64,000 nt of DNA from Trichostrongylus colubriformis (lineage: Eukaryota; Nematoda; Chromadorea; Rhabditida; Trichostrongylidae). The notes under the pieces were generated by a model. That model saw nothing but the letters and a program-made list of their open reading frames with translations. It did no database searches and was not told the DNA's origin. Position numbers and translations under genes: made by a program. Where the stretch lies: assembly GCA_963978905.1 (NCBI GenBank), contig OZ022259.1, forward strand, positions 6,448,001 to 6,512,000, written 5' to 3'. Below, piece by piece: positions 32,340-45,741 of this stretch (position 1 is the stretch's first letter; each line of letters begins with the position of its first letter).

Positions 32340-32640
32340 ACGGTAAGTTAAGGGCGAAGGTGGTGTGGCGCACTCCCACTCAAATGGTGCGAGGATCAAA
32401 TCCCCTCTCCCCATCATATGCACCCAAGTCAACCAAGTCTCCCATTCCTCTCTGATAAGTGGATAGGCACCAGACTCGTCCAGGAGGATAAAAGTGCCGA
32501 CTTGTATTTACATTGGCTGGTCCTACAAGAATAGGCCAGTCGCATTCACCTACTACTACCACTACAATTCTGAACATAACTACAATGCGCTGTGCATCTC
32601 TCAGAAGGGATTGATGAAAATTTGTCTTTCCTCTATCGAG
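32340..32640 (+). repeat. tRNA-derived SINE-like copy
   Basis: GTGTGGCGCACTCCCACTC and GAGGATCAAATCCCC resemble diverged A and B boxes of a tRNA-derived head. The body shares GGAGGATAAAAGTGCCGACT, ACTACAATTCTGAACATAAC and GCGCTGTGCATCTCTCAGAA with 17200-17470. Degraded relatives are visible near 24,270-24,480 and 46,860-47,060. Confidence 0.45.
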
Positions 32641-34861
32641 TCGATGTCTGGAGACGCTTCGCTCAGCATTGCTGTACAACGCCTTTTAAGCCTGAATGAT
32701 GTCTGAGCTTTGTGATTCTACAGCCTTGAAGAATTTCTCAGACATTTGAGGAAGGGTGTATTGGTGTTAAACTGTAATTTGATGAGTATTACCAGAAGCA
32801 GTCGCAAGAACCCTTATCACGATCTGTTGATTTGGCCACAAACAGCCCTAATTGGACGAATGGAAGGGCAAGAACTGCACCCCTCCTCCCACATTTTGAA
32901 GGATCCTGTACGACTCCTTCACATTTGCATAGGGCTGAAACAAATTGAACTATGAGCTGTGAAAAATCCTTTTACACAGCACTTCACCTGACGACCATCC
33001 CAACATACCGAAGTTTGGAAGCAAACCTGTCCCGGTCCGAAAAACTACAAATTTCTGATAAACGCTCGCAAATGTCCACAAATCGTGAAAATTGCTGGCT
33101 GAGATACAGTTATTCATATGTTCAGATAACACAGCGATGTTGGGAGGAATGGTCGTAAACCAGTAATCGAGAGTTACTGGGATGAGGAACGAGTTCCTTA
33201 CGTTAATATAAGGAGAGGTTTGATTCGTCTGAGAACAAGCTGTGCGTCGAGGAGTTAAAGAAACGACTTCCAGACCCGTTCCATCTCTCCCACCATACCG
33301 CGACACTCCACTGCAAATGACATCCATGCAAGCTGATGCATTCCTCATTCACTCAATACAAGAATTCGTTTGTTTTCCAGTTGTGTTACAGTTGCAATGA
33401 GAGGATGGAAATACGAAGTTTTTTGCAAGCCTTTGTAACCCCTATCAGAATCAATAGAGTCGGAGATCTCAAAATAGCAGTTTAGAGGATTTCGGCGAAA
33501 ACCTATGATGAACGTCTTTCGACGAAACAATAGGATGAGACGGAAGAAAAGCTCCACCGCTCATCCTTCCACCCTGAAGCTCCCCTTATCGTTAGAATCG
33601 ATATAGATGGAAGAGGCCTGAGCTCAAGAGAAGATGCGGTAGAAAACAAAGAAAAGGTAGTAAAGCATCAATCACATTTTGAACAGCTCCATTTTCTTTC
33701 GAAAGTTTGCGAGACTCGAAAGTAATAAAAAATAGATTAAAATTCTCAAGAAACCAGACAGAGCGGTTACCACATAAAGCAAACGGTTGCTACTTGAATA
33801 GTCCCAAAGATCAAGTCGTATTTTGGCAGACAAAATCCTTCAGATGTTGAGTTATCCACAAACTCTTCCATGTTGCCTTAGAACGGGGAACTGCGGAAGA
33901 CTTGTTTGGTGCGGGAGCATATTGACCCCACGTAAGATCACCACGGATCATGCATGTGGCAGTGGTCCCACGTGTCACTCACCACACTATCGCGCACTGT
34001 TTATCTGAGCAGAGGATGAAATGGGTAATTATAACCCTGAAATATCTGAAATGTTAAATGAATTGCGTCAGCATCTGGAAACAAATGTAAGAGTCGCTCG
34101 AGCATAAACATGATAGAGATGAGTTAAGGGATGCCCCTTATAGATAGGGTTAGGATAGGGTTACAAGGGTCAGATCCCGATCTGGATACCCGTACCCTTA
34201 TATCTCATATTTTTAATAAGTCCTTCCTTGGACTTACGGTCGGATAATAGTTGTGTATTACGGTCACCACTTATTAAGAAGGCGGATATTTTGTAGTGTA
34301 TGCTTGTGGCATGCCAGAAGTCAGATGCGGAATTAAGAAGGGTGGACGGTAAGAGAGCTTCCGATCCTTGGCGTCCGCTCCTTTAGTACGTATTATAAGG
34401 GTACGGGTATTCGAATTTTATGGCAGTGTACAGAGATGGCGTCCATTAAAGTCCCCGCACGTGTGTTCAGTGATAGTTCCACGGATTTACCAGTAACCAG
34501 ACAGGATTTGCTTCGGTCTTGCGCAATCATAACACCACTCAAAGATCGGGATAGCATAATGATCCACGCACACGTCTCTACGAAAGAAAGATCAGCGATC
34601 GAACACAATCAGCTAGCTGGCTATTACGTTCATCTTATGAATCACTGCTGTTCATTTAATGGCAGCGTTAGGGGTAATTCGAATGTTTCATTACTTCCAT
34701 TCTTTGATACTGACCGGTGAACGTATTCACCACGAAAGGTTCCACGAAAGGAAAGCTTGCATCACGTCATTCCGATCGCTACGGCTTCAATACGATACGA
34801 TAAGTATCATTCTGCTATAACGCTTATTACTCTACACCTCAGTCATTCTTCGGTAAAGTCG

Positions 34862-35048
34862 ACCTCAGGAGGCGGGATGGACTTATCAAAAGCGTCAGTT
34901 CTTATCCGCTACGCTGTCACTACAGCTCGGGGGCGTGCTTTTTGACGCGGATTTCGCCATGAATAATCTTCTCAGGCTCAAGTTTCTATGTGAGTGACTT
35001 CTCTTAGGGATTTTCCATCAATCATATTATCCCTAATGCTGTCTTTGA
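34862..35048. mobile_element. Partial copy of TTAA MITE family 2
   Basis: GACCTCAGGAGGCGGGATGG, CGCGGATTTCGCCATGAATA, GTGAGTGACTTCTCTTAGGG and ATTATCCCTAATGCTGTCTT match the right part of the copy at 3625-4185. The left part is not found. Confidence 0.5.
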
Positions 35049-36512
35049 ACGAGTCATACCGGCTATGATCCATGGATCTTTTCGAGTTCGACATGGTCTA
35101 GTTCCGGAACATCACGCCACGATTATGGTATCACAAAGGCTCACCATTACAGTGACCGAGCAGCGTAGGAGGTTGACAGCATTTAGGTTTAAGCTGAAGG
35201 CTTCATATCAATTAGGATAAAGACCAAGTAAGGGATTTCACCGATCTTATTCACTAATGTAGGGGTATGTGTGTGGTCATAGGTGTGGATGCAGCATAGC
35301 ACGAGAATCCATAACATGCCGCACGCGGCAGACTTGCACGGAATTTAGAACGAACAACTCCTTCCAATGTTACTGACTGAAACTCCGAGTATACTGCGGG
35401 CTGTGATACACAAGGGTTGTGAGTCGCCTTATTTTTGTCCGATGCTACACACCAAACCATGCCATGCGGAGAAGAAACCTTCAAGGAAGTCGCTCTTCAG
35501 TTAACTATCCAAATTTGCTGAGTTCAGTATGAATTTGGAAGTTAAGACGGCTCTCTAACTTGCACTTTAGCTGGCTGTACAAGTTGCCGGCTCTAGTCTT
35601 AACAGAGCCTTTCAACATGTTGACGGTGAACACTGACTCTTCCCTCCAAAAGGCAAGTGAACAAACTGCTTAATTTAGTGATAATTTAGTAAATAATTTA
35701 ATATATCGAGTATATCGAAATGCTCCCTGGTGGAGGTATCTTAGGCCGCGTTCAGATGAAGCTACTATATGCCAATTTCCTGTCTCGTTTCTCTTGCACT
35801 TTCACTTGAATAGAACGCTTATGTGAATGCACAATAGTCGTTACAAGTAAAAAGTTTCCAGTTACAAGAAGTGACAGCATCAAAGCAATTACTATTACAA
35901 CTATAAAAAAAAGTCATTGCCTTTGTAAGGACATGAGAAACTGAGTAGCAGGTACAGTACATGGGCGATTTGCAATTGTGAGTTTACTACGACCGATGAA
36001 AGTTCCTTGGAGTACTATGAGGAGAGTTATGCGAGAGGAAATTCTCATCTGTTCGAATTGAATTAAGCAAGTAAATAAGAAAGCAAAAAATAAGTACATT
36101 CCACTAAAGCACAAGTTGTACTATAGACTTCCAAGACTGATATTTTGAAAAAAAATATGATTATTAAACGATTAGCCAACCGTCTTCTACTAAACTTCTA
36201 AAACGGTTAACGTACGATTAAAATAGTTTATAGCATTAATTACTATTTGAACATTGTAATCGGTTATTTTTGAATAATTATGTCGGTGATGTTTATGCTT
36301 CGAAGAAGGACACTGAGTCGCAGCACTAGCCTATGTTATAACCTAAGCCTAGCGTGGAAGAGCTCGGATGAGTGAAACAACTCTTTTATCTTAAAAAAAA
36401 CCGGGTTTCACATTACGTCACAGCGGTTTCATCACCGAAGAGTTGCTTCCTCATCACGTCGAGGAGCGCCGATCACCTCGTTTAATTTAAGGGTGACGGT
36501 TGGGAAACAGAC

Positions 36513-36971
36513 GGTTGGGACACACGGTCGGTAGGGCCACTAGGTCATTCGATTGAGAAAGTTGAGAGAGCAGCGGCTGCAATGGTATGGACATGTGCTG
36601 AGGAGATCAGAGGACCACCCCGTAAGAAAAGCACTGGAGTTCGATGCGCAAGGGAAGCCACCACGTGGAGCCCCAAAGAAGAGTTGGAGGGACGTCATCA
36701 AGAGCGACCTCAGCGAAGTGAAGGCCACGGCGGAGGATGCCTTGGATAGAAGGAAGTGGCGACATCTGACAAGAACAGCGGACCCTGCGACGGCGCGGGA
36801 CTAACGCTAGGGAGACGAAGAATTCGATGACCATGCGTATTCCTTAGATTATCATCATTCATCAATACAACGGAACACACGTGCAAGGAGTATAGGATTT
36901 ACATGAACAAATTGTCTGACTAATTTATGTCTCAGGGCAAAGGCCTAGGTCAAAATCCGTGTGTCCCAACC
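36513..36971. mobile_element. Possible inverted-repeat element enclosing the RTE fragment
   Basis: GGTTGGGACACACGG at 36513-36527 is the exact complement of CCGTGTGTCCCAACC at 36957-36971. On the left the motif GACGGTTGGGA is tandemly repeated just before. The RTE tail lies inside. The pair could be the ends of a DNA element into which the retrotransposon inserted, or chance flanks of the RTE 3' region. Confidence 0.4.
36544..36804 (+). pseudogene. 3' end of an RTE-type non-LTR retrotransposon reverse transcriptase
   Basis: The open frame encodes LREQRLQWYGHVLRRSEDHP, VRKALEF, KPPRGAPKKSWRDVIKSDL and RRKWRHLTRTADPATARD before a TAA stop. The WYGHVLRR...RGxPKKSWRDxI pattern is the C-terminal tail of RTE-like endonuclease/reverse-transcriptase proteins, common in nematodes. 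Reverse transcriptase and endonuclease domains are absent, so this is a 5'-truncated copy. It sits between a 15-bp inverted repeat pair (36513-36527, 36957-36971). Confidence 0.82.
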
Positions 36972-39292
36972 TATACCCCAAATTTGAAATGCTTAATGTA
37001 AAAGTGTTACTCATGCGGGGACTGAAAGCGGCACCGTGGCATAAGTTATACCAGTGCTTTGTTACACAGAGAAGCACTGAGTTAACAACATACACTTTGG
37101 CGGAACGCAGATCGTAAGAATCAGTGGATCCTTAATTAAGGTGTGATAATTTCGAGTCGACTCGAAAAATACGAGTTTAAAAAGTTCGTAAATTACTAGA
37201 AGACAGATCGACTCACTGACTATTTAAAAGCAAAGGTTTGCATTCCTGCTCGCAGCGAATGCTAGCAAACGCTGACCAGCCAGCTAGCCGCCGTAGCGAT
37301 GGCGCAAGTAGTGACGGAACTTGTTCCATAAGGAATGAGATCACTGGTAGAAGCAGCCAGAAAGCCACCTTCATCAGATAATTCCATCGCCATCCGTCAG
37401 CCGGCCTCTTTTCATACCGTTCCGATTAGTCACGCTTGAATAAGGAACGTAATTGGAAGCAGCTGGAATGATGAGTCCTTAAATTGGTGTCCTGTGGCTT
37501 GAGGCGGATGGATGAAATGCAGAAGCATGAAATATGTAGTCTCACAGTGATGGACACGAATAGGGTAAACCTGGAAATCAGAGCTGGGAAGACACGGTAT
37601 CCTTGAATAAGTGAGGTGAATTTCTAAAAAAAAACGATCTATGGTGGAACTGGATTGAAAGGCACGCTTCACACACTTTGCCACCTCCTTGCTTGGGTGC
37701 GTTTTCGTGCGCTGAGTGTCGATGGACGAGTTGCTGTGGAGGGCGGGGCAGCCTTAATAACGGTGGTCACCTGAGCTTATGGATCAGCACCTCAGTGGTG
37801 CATACTGCATACTTTCACCACAGATCATGCTTGCTTGAACAGATGAAACGTTTCCTAATGGAAGAGTACCACAGCTTATGTCCAGCACTCGTGTACCATT
37901 ATGGGAATGGCGTAGTTAATAGGAAACCGGGAGACCGAGTGTCTTGCAAACCACATCACATAAAGCGAATAGAACTTGAAACAGCTATTCACTCGAGGGT
38001 ATGAAAGTAATCTTTGAACTGTTTGTTCACTGGATATTGTAGCTGGTGGTTCACGCAATAGCCACAAAATAAGTAGTCAAATATGCCCAAGAATCACAAC
38101 TGGGGAATCGTGCCACAAAGATGCTTCGGCATACAATTATATGTCTTATGAATACTATCGGCTATATCATGGTATCCTGATCAAATGCCGAGTTGGATTC
38201 AGAATAAACTGAAAAGGTCAGACTTTTGAAAGAGCTACTTCTAAGATTCTTGAAAGCACCGTTGAGCGTAATTTCGGCAGCTTGTGGAATAACTGTGGAA
38301 TATGATAGTAAGTATGATCAGTAGTGTGACAGTAGAGAAAGACGAAATGAGAAGGTCAGACACCTCTGAAAAGGAGCCTTATTAACCACGTTCCAGTCCT
38401 TCCTTTCCACCTTCTTTGCATTACTAGCCGGTGTTGGTTAATACAGATGGCGTGGGGTCATGCAAGACACTCGCAGACGGTGCACTGCCCTCCTAGCAAT
38501 TCGCCCAGTGGATGCGAGGCAGCGTCATTGGCACAGTTGCGGGGTCGGGATAAAGGCTTTGAGATCTGCATCTTCAAACGACGGTTTCGCCACAGTTCAC
38601 GGACAAGAATTTCCGTCTGCAGAGATTACGTTATCCCAGCTCTCATTTTTTCTTACCCTGGTGGTGGGATTGACCTAGGGACATAGAAGCAAAGAGAATG
38701 GAATATCACAGTCAAACATGATTTTTCGAACTCAGCGGAGTCTTATCCATGTACCCATTATAAAATGCAACTTACCAGCCCACTACCTAATTCCTATGTG
38801 AATTTCAAGAATATCTGTCCCATTCCCATTGTGAGGAGTGACACGAACGTCACAAAGATCTAAAATTTCTCATTCTCATGAATGTGCTCCGAAGCAGACT
38901 ACCAGGTGAAGCATGGTTGGAATTGACTGATGAATATCCCACGAGGAAAAAAACTCCAATTTGTTGGCCAATCAGAGTCACTAAAGAGAAGCTGATGGAA
39001 GAGCCACGAAGACAAGCCACTGGGGCACATATCCCTTTGAGATGTATGAGAACGATAGCAGAAGGCATGTAGTAATAGCGTAGAAAAGCAAAAGCATTGC
39101 TTCCAACGTCAACTTTTTCGCGGATCTCAGACCAGCTCTTCGCATTCCGAGGTTTTGCTGATGCTGAACCAGAATATGGAACCCCTCAACATCTATAATT
39201 TCCATGTGTGAAGACGAACACACCGCTAATAGTTATACGTAATTTGTCTGCGAAGGAAGAGTATTTGTAACTGGTATGAATGGGTTCTTAGA

Positions 39293-39481
39293 TTACGCGA
39301 TTACACCTCCGTTATTGTATTGAACAGCGCTAGGATCACCAGTTAGCTTAGAAATAACAAAGTCTGATGAAATCACAGGACATGAAGTAAAATCATTTGT
39401 GAAATCTTCTTCTGCATTTTGTATGGTTTGGTTGACATATGTACGCAAACTTTCCAATTTAAACTGGTCTGAGGTTATCAA
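39293..39481 (-). CDS. Candidate terminal exon, unknown protein
   Basis: On the minus strand, following aacctcag, an open frame reads DQFKLESLRTYVNQTIQNAE then EDFTNDFTSCPVISSDFVIS and KLTGDPSAVQYNNGG before TAA. Composition is protein-like, non-repetitive and soluble. The acceptor, open frame and stop make a plausible last exon. No family is recognised and no upstream exon was found. Confidence 0.28.
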   Translation of the reverse strand: MITSDQFKLESLRTYVNQTIQNAEEDFTNDFTSCPVISSDFVISKLTGDPSAVQYNNGGVIA

Positions 39482-39932
39482 AAGTTGGATGCGCTAGCCA
39501 AACAAAGCTTCCAGTGGTTGTCGATTCAGGGATGTGGACGATTGCCGGGTATCACTAGGAGTACCGACAGAGATTTCGACGTTTTAATGAGATTATTGGT
39601 ATTATTGCTATTCTTTTATTTTATTGTTACTTTTTAGAAAAAGATAAAGCTTTCCGGCATGATGCTAAAATCTGCTACCACCCGTGGTTAGCAGAAACCA
39701 CAAGTACGACGATCATAAAATGTCATATGTAGCTACGTGAAGTTGGTTCTTATCAAGTCGCACGAATTATTAACCGTAATCTAAAAATAATGAAGGAAAA
39801 TATGAAAGCAGATATAAAAAATTCATTTAAATAAGATCCCTTGGAGAGCAAAGAACCGTACTCAAACTGGATCAATTCATAAGTAACGTCGCTTTTTTCA
39901 AGAAAGAACTTTATCTATGCATTCCCTTTCCC

Positions 39933-40062
39933 GACGCCTGGCAGGGCGTCTTGGGTGAGTGGCGAGAGTGAGAGTACGTGATGAGAGTGAGAGTGTGTGA
40001 CGGGATAAGAGAGTTCGATACACGTTCATCTTAGTCCGCAGGCCCCGCCCTGTCAGGCGCCC
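39933..40062. repeat. Short inverted-repeat element of about 130 bp
   Basis: GACGCCTGGCAGGGCG pairs with CCGCCCTGTCAGGCGC; between them is a GAGAGTGAGAGT purine-rich tract. It could be a very small MITE. No clear target duplication. Confidence 0.45.
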
Positions 40063-40944
40063 GAAATGGACTGTAAAATCACAACTCTATAAAGAGATAT
40101 GTGCAACGGTTAGGTGTTTTACGTAGAATGGGGCCGATTTTCAAGTTCGTGAAATGGTTAACCAGTCGACATAATCGAGATCTCGATATGATCAAGACAT
40201 TGGTTGATTTTCAAACCGCTTTTTTCGGAAGCAGTGACTGACCAAGGTCTTGCTGGGAAAAATTTTCCCTTAAAAGCGACATTGCTTATGAACTGACCCA
40301 ATAAAAACAGCATTCAACAACGCGAAGTGAAAGAGTGAGCCAAACAGAGCGGAAAATCAGGTTGTGAAAGCGAGTAAAAGTGAAGTAGATATGAAACACG
40401 ACAGCTAATTGCACCACTGCAGATTGACCAATACGACATACTTGTTAGGAGCTTGAATGATTCCTTATATTTTAATTGAAAACAGTGTTCTGAAAGTGAT
40501 GAACGAAGCCTCAGAGAAGATGCAATCCTCTTACAGTAACACAACCATGAAGTGTAGCCATGTGTGACAGCAAAGTGACACCACACGTGAACACATTGCC
40601 GCACGAAATGAGCGATTCGCTTTCAGTGAAATCCAGTGCCCACCTCCCAAGTGAGTGCCGCTCGAAAACCCGGGCACTCAGAGAGTGCCTAGTGTCCTCA
40701 TTAAAAGGAGCCGAACGAATCCTTCAGTGATGTCCAATCCTTATCTGGGATACGCCGTGCTATCTCTTCAGTTCAGAATTGAGAAAATTTTAGGTGCAAC
40801 TCTCTAGATTTGGTGGCTAGGAGGGTCCATGAGCACGTCGGTATTTTTCTATTATTCTTTATCTTCACTTCCATTCTTTCGCAAACGTTCCGCCACATTG
40901 GAAAAGATGGAATTGCCAGTATAGACATTGATCTTTTGGTCACA

Positions 40945-41015
40945 CATCTGGTAGCCCCCTCTCTACCCTTAAACCACATACACATCTGGTAGCCCCCCCC
41001 CTACCCTTAACCAGA
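40945..41015. repeat. Tandem duplication of about 36 bp
   Basis: CACATCTGGTAGCCCCCTCT then CTACCCTTAAACC is followed by a second copy with a longer C-run (TAGCCCCCCCCCTACCCTTA). Confidence 0.8.
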
Positions 41016-42099
41016 CACCAGGGGTATTTATGGCTGATCTGTGCTGCTACAGAGCTCATTTTCTGAGCAAGCATAAATTGATACGTAAAAGTAATGGCGA
41101 TAGCAACCTTCAAAAGTGTCGTGGCTGAGGAGCGAAAACGTGCCCACAATATCGCAAAACCTCCGTTCGCAGGCAATCTCGATCGTATGCGATCAATGTG
41201 CTGAAGAAAACCTTCAATTTCGTTTGGAAGCAGTGAGATGGGTTGTTTTTGAACGACACGGAGACACCACAATCTCATGGCAAGCTTTTTTCTGTGAAAG
41301 CCAATATTTTTGTGATGAAATGGAGAAGCATATGGGAAGAATGACCCATGAGCGTCCACCAGCGGTCTTTCGCTTTTATCGATTGGCGGAGGTAAATGAA
41401 GTCTTTCGGGAGCGGAAATCGAAGTCTAAACGCTTGCATGGGGTCACACAGAAATAGCTATCCAAGCTATGATGTTTGTGAAAGTGAATTTTGCTAGTCG
41501 GTGGCTACGTGGTTAGTTTCAGACGAGCTATTAATCCGTGAGGAATGCATAGCTGCAAATGATTGATGTAGCCAGTCTGGTTCAGTTTGTGAAATAAAAA
41601 CTTCGCGCACGAATTGTGTAGCGAAGCGAAAACAAATCAAGTTGTCCCTGAGTGAAAGCCGAAATGTGGGCAATGGCTGGATCCAACATACCATAACATT
41701 ACTTAATTTATACATTCATTTGCTCATTTAATTATTTGTGTTTACATAATTGTTTATCGGAGCAGATGTATTTAGAAAATGCGAAAATGGCTTTTCAAAT
41801 ATAACAATGTAATCTACTGAGCAGGTAGCTGAACTAATCGATGCAAAGATATTCAGCCTAGAGCGAAAAGTGTTCTTTTTAGGAATTTCAATAATTCAGT
41901 AAGTAATCAAATAAACAAAAATAAAAAGCTACTGAAAATTTGAAATACCAAGTAAATAAAGGGTATTTTGAAGATAAAGGTTATATTTTCATATCATTTT
42001 GTTCGTTGTGTTTTTTTTATGTTGTTGGATATCACGCATCTTCACATGAAGTTTTAGGCACGGTTGTAATCTTCACGTGAACTTTTGTTTACGTCTCCA

Positions 42100-42128
42100 A
42101 TAAATAAATAAATAAATAAATAAATAAA
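42100..42128. repeat. AATA microsatellite
   Basis: About seven consecutive AATA units (ATAAATAAATAAATAAATAA). Smaller TTTA tracts occur near 46,760 and 49,533. Confidence 0.9.
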
Positions 42129-44025
42129 AGGCATTTAAAATAACCACATAAAAAATGATTCCTGCCTCTCTATCACTGAGTTTTCTGATCACAGATTTCA
42201 TTCATTTTTCTCATACGCTTCTATCTCCGATCGATTCATTTTAGCGAGTGGAAGTTCCAACGACAAAAAAGTACATAGCTTAGGATTCGAGCTCTTAGAA
42301 TGAGTTTTCAGAGGTAAACGGTAAAAATCCACATCCTCATTGCCGTGTCCCAGCGCCAAGTAAGAGAGATAGATTCCACTAGTACTGAGAATTTCTCTCC
42401 GAGGAATTCACTATAAAAGCTGAAGGGCATCAAGCGAATTCTGACCAGGTACAAGTTTCTTCTCAAAAGGTTAAAAAAAGATAGAAGGCATTCGAAAGCA
42501 CATGTGCACTCACTGAAATGAAAAAGGTAAGCTTGCTTCACTGAAAGAGGAAGAGAAAATAGGAAAAACTGCGAAAACAAATAAATAGCCTGTGAAACAA
42601 GAGGATCATGCACATTACTCAGGCAACTCTATTGAAATCAACAGTTCGAAAGTGTTGATAAATTGTTCAGTCTCATTAGACCTCACAACATCTACGATAC
42701 GGGAAAGTGAGCTTCCTCAGCGAGCAAAATAAGGAGCTGGAAACAATAAGACTCAGCTTTAGGAGCATTTTAGCTTAGATGCGTTAAAATGAACTCTTGA
42801 TCACGATTATTACAGCACATTTCCAGAAGCATGATCAAGCTACTGAAGTACAATCGTGAGATTAGAGAGGACGAAAGGATAAAGTCTCACGTTAATCAAT
42901 TCCTTGTCGGAACGCGCCGCGCATCTTAGTTCCATTCACAATCGTGATGGTAGATAGATGCGATTTGCGTATACATTGACTTGCAAGGCTAACCGACATA
43001 CATTCAGTGCTTTTGTCCTCTAAGACGAGTCTGACACCAAAAAACCGTCTCTGAAGGGATGGGAGGCTCGGTTGGCTTGAGCGTTCATTGATGCGGATTT
43101 AACCCCTCACCGTGAGAGTGGTGGTACGCGTCACCTACCACGATAAGATTAGAAAAAATAAATCCAAGACAATTACTTTTGACAACTGATCACTTTGAAA
43201 TAACAGTCTAACTATGGTGGAGCAATACAGGACATCTTACTCTATTTGAAAACCATTAGTATAAGAGGAAAAACGAAAATTTACGAACGTTCGAAAAACT
43301 TTCGGGAATATTTTTTCTGAATTTTCAGGTTCAAGAAAAGAACGAAACAACGTGGTACCGAAATATGCCGTAAATTTGTTACAAATCGTGATACTGCGGC
43401 AGACTACCGCGAGCCTTTCGCTGACAAAAAGCTTTTACAAAATAAAACACCAAGAAGGGTAAAGCCGAGGGGAAAGTGGCAGGAATAGCGGAGGGAGCGG
43501 CATGTGGAGGGGGAGGGCAGAATATTCTTATCTGAAGGGCTTGAAAAAGATTACTGTAGCAGGCTGTTCCAAAAGCGTACTTGAAGAAACCAGTTTGGGG
43601 ACTAAACATCCTGACAGGGTGCTATACGTTGGCTCGAAAAAAGCATGAAATTCACCATTAGCTACACCGTTTCGCCATCGTCAAGCAGCGGCGGCACGGT
43701 TTTTTGCGGTAAATGATACGATCGCGAGCCTCTTCAATCCAGATTTACCCGGTTTGAATTACAATGCTGAATTCTGGAACTTTACAAGGACACATTCCAG
43801 AGTCTTTAAAGACCCGCTCAAAGCTTTGAAAAGCGCTCTTTCTGAAAGACGATAGAAGAGGAAACGCCTGTCACAAAAGTCTGGAATGTCATAATTAATA
43901 AATACAACTACTCGAAAAAAAGGTCTGCCGCATACACGAAATGCTCTAGAGGTAGAACAACTGGAATTTTATTAAGACCGAGGAACATTGCCTATCAGGA
44001 GCTGACGAATCTCTTGTATGAACAT

Positions 44026-44103
44026 AACAACACATGAGAGTCAGATCCAATTGTGAGGTACACACACAACACATGAGAGTTAGATTCAATTGTGAGGTAC
44101 AAA
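44026..44103. repeat. Tandem duplication of about 40 bp
   Basis: ACAACACATGAGAGTCAGAT then CCAATTGTGAGGTACA is followed directly by a second copy with two changes (GTTAGATTCAATTG). Confidence 0.8.
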
Positions 44104-45289
44104 TTTCAACCTTTGCTTCACCATGGACGCTTTGTCCTCAAATTGAAAACTACATAGTCATCTAAGGCAGCAGTAAAGAAAATATGCCCACTGAAAACGA
44201 AAGTAGATTAGCGAGTAATACGAAAGAAATAATAAAATTAGAAGAGAAACGCCATAAAATCCAAAGGCTTTATGGAAAAACACTATTCTTCACGAGGGCG
44301 CAACCACACGGCGATTCTTGGTGCTTTTAAGCAGTCAAATAACGAATTATAGCGGATAAGTCACAAGATGGAGTCGATTTCAGAAACTGAAATACAAATA
44401 GAAATAAGAGCTTGGCCTCAAGTAGAGTGCCCTTCTGGGTTCTTCGTATTTCATCGATGCCAAGAATCATATGCATATACGTATTCAATAAAGCTATTTC
44501 AGCTCTAAAAATTATAATACTGATTGGTATTCAAATGACTCAAATCTCAAGTGTTTTTGAGGCTTATAAATGGTGAACACAGCAAAAACCTATAGTTTCG
44601 ACAGCTGCCCTTTTTATCGCTGAAAACTAAATTCACCAATTTTATGTATTAGAACAAAATACCGCGATTATAACTGCTAATTGGTCAGCGACGTATTCGT
44701 CCCTTCGTATGATTCGATCTGAAGCGGACGCCATCGGCTTTTTTGGATTTCAGTGTGCCAAAAGTGAAGATGGCTATCTTCAAATTACCCCAATTTTAAA
44801 CTTCAAAACAGTAAACAATGAAGTGATCAAGAACAATTACCACCATTTCTTACAGCTGGAAAGCACTATCGAATACGTATGCACATATATTTTCGGAATT
44901 AGAAGGAAACAAGGAAGAGGAAATGCCGATAGTGCGAATTTTGCCCTTCGAATCGCTCCATTTCTAAACCTCGTAAGTATTAAACAAGCAAAGGAATCGA
45001 GCAACAAATAGCTCGTTCTGTAGAACAGAAGTTGCTTTATCAAACACTTATATGTAAGCTCATATAAAAAATACATAAGCTCTGCCGAAATTTGAAGAGA
45101 AGGTCGTGAAACACAGGGAGTAAAAACAGCACGAATTATCACTCTTTGGTAACTTGTGAAAATCTCGTTTTATCCAACAGCCACCTGAGATGAAGCTAGG
45201 ATACTTTGACTAGGGTGCTACGGTAGGACTGTACTGCAAGCAAAAGTATATGTACTATTTGTAGTAGAATAGAGAATAGTAGAATAGAG

Positions 45290-45741
45290 GAATAGAGCAA
45301 CAAGAGGATGATGCAAAGAAATGAGCATTTTGTTACCAACACTGAAGTTATGTAGAAGCGATAATCGGTGAAAAAACCGTGATTCAGAAGCGCGACGCTG
45401 CGGTGTGTATTCGCATCTCATTCGCATCAACCACCGACTTTCCCAGTTGTTCGCTGTAGGAGACGGGCCGTGGGCCAACGTTGGTTGTAGCACCTGACTC
45501 CCAGAGCAATGGAGTGGCCATTCCCAATTACATTAGCATACATGTAAGTACATCTAGAAACAATATAAGAAAGAAAAAAGGAAAAAGTGAAAGAAAAAAC
45601 AACTTTATAATAGAAGCATCTCCTCTTGACACCATGCCAAGGCGTCAAATTGGCGAGTTTGTGCAAAGGCGGCCACTTAAACTCGTCCGAACTACGTCCG
45701 TTCTACCGTAGGTCAAAATTACCCCCTTCCGGTGTCTTTAA
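45290..45741. mobile_element. TTAA-flanked MITE family 1, second copy, inverted
   Basis: Reverse-complement match to 48416-48878 over most of its length, ending ACCCCCTTCCGGTGTCTTTAA. Shared landmarks are GATAATCGGTGAAAAA, GTAGCACCTGACTCCCAGAG, ACATTAGCATACATGTAAGT and CTACCGTAGGTCAAAATTAC. The left terminus is lost and replaced by a GAATAGAG-rich minisatellite at about 45,265-45,300. The pair could form a stem across 2.6 kb. Confidence 0.7.

Noticed and set aside
32380..32410. B-box-like GAGGATCAAATCCCC as a tRNA gene
   Set aside because: No cloverleaf could be formed; it fits a degraded tRNA-derived SINE head instead.
41116..41457. Open frames on both strands, one ending in a hydrophobic AIAITFTYQFML segment
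   Set aside because: Reminiscent of a receptor helix but without acceptor, donor or partner exons; not enough to call.
44026..44103. Short tandem repeat considered as a CRISPR-like array
   Set aside because: Only two adjoining copies without spacers, in a eukaryotic genome; a simple tandem duplication.
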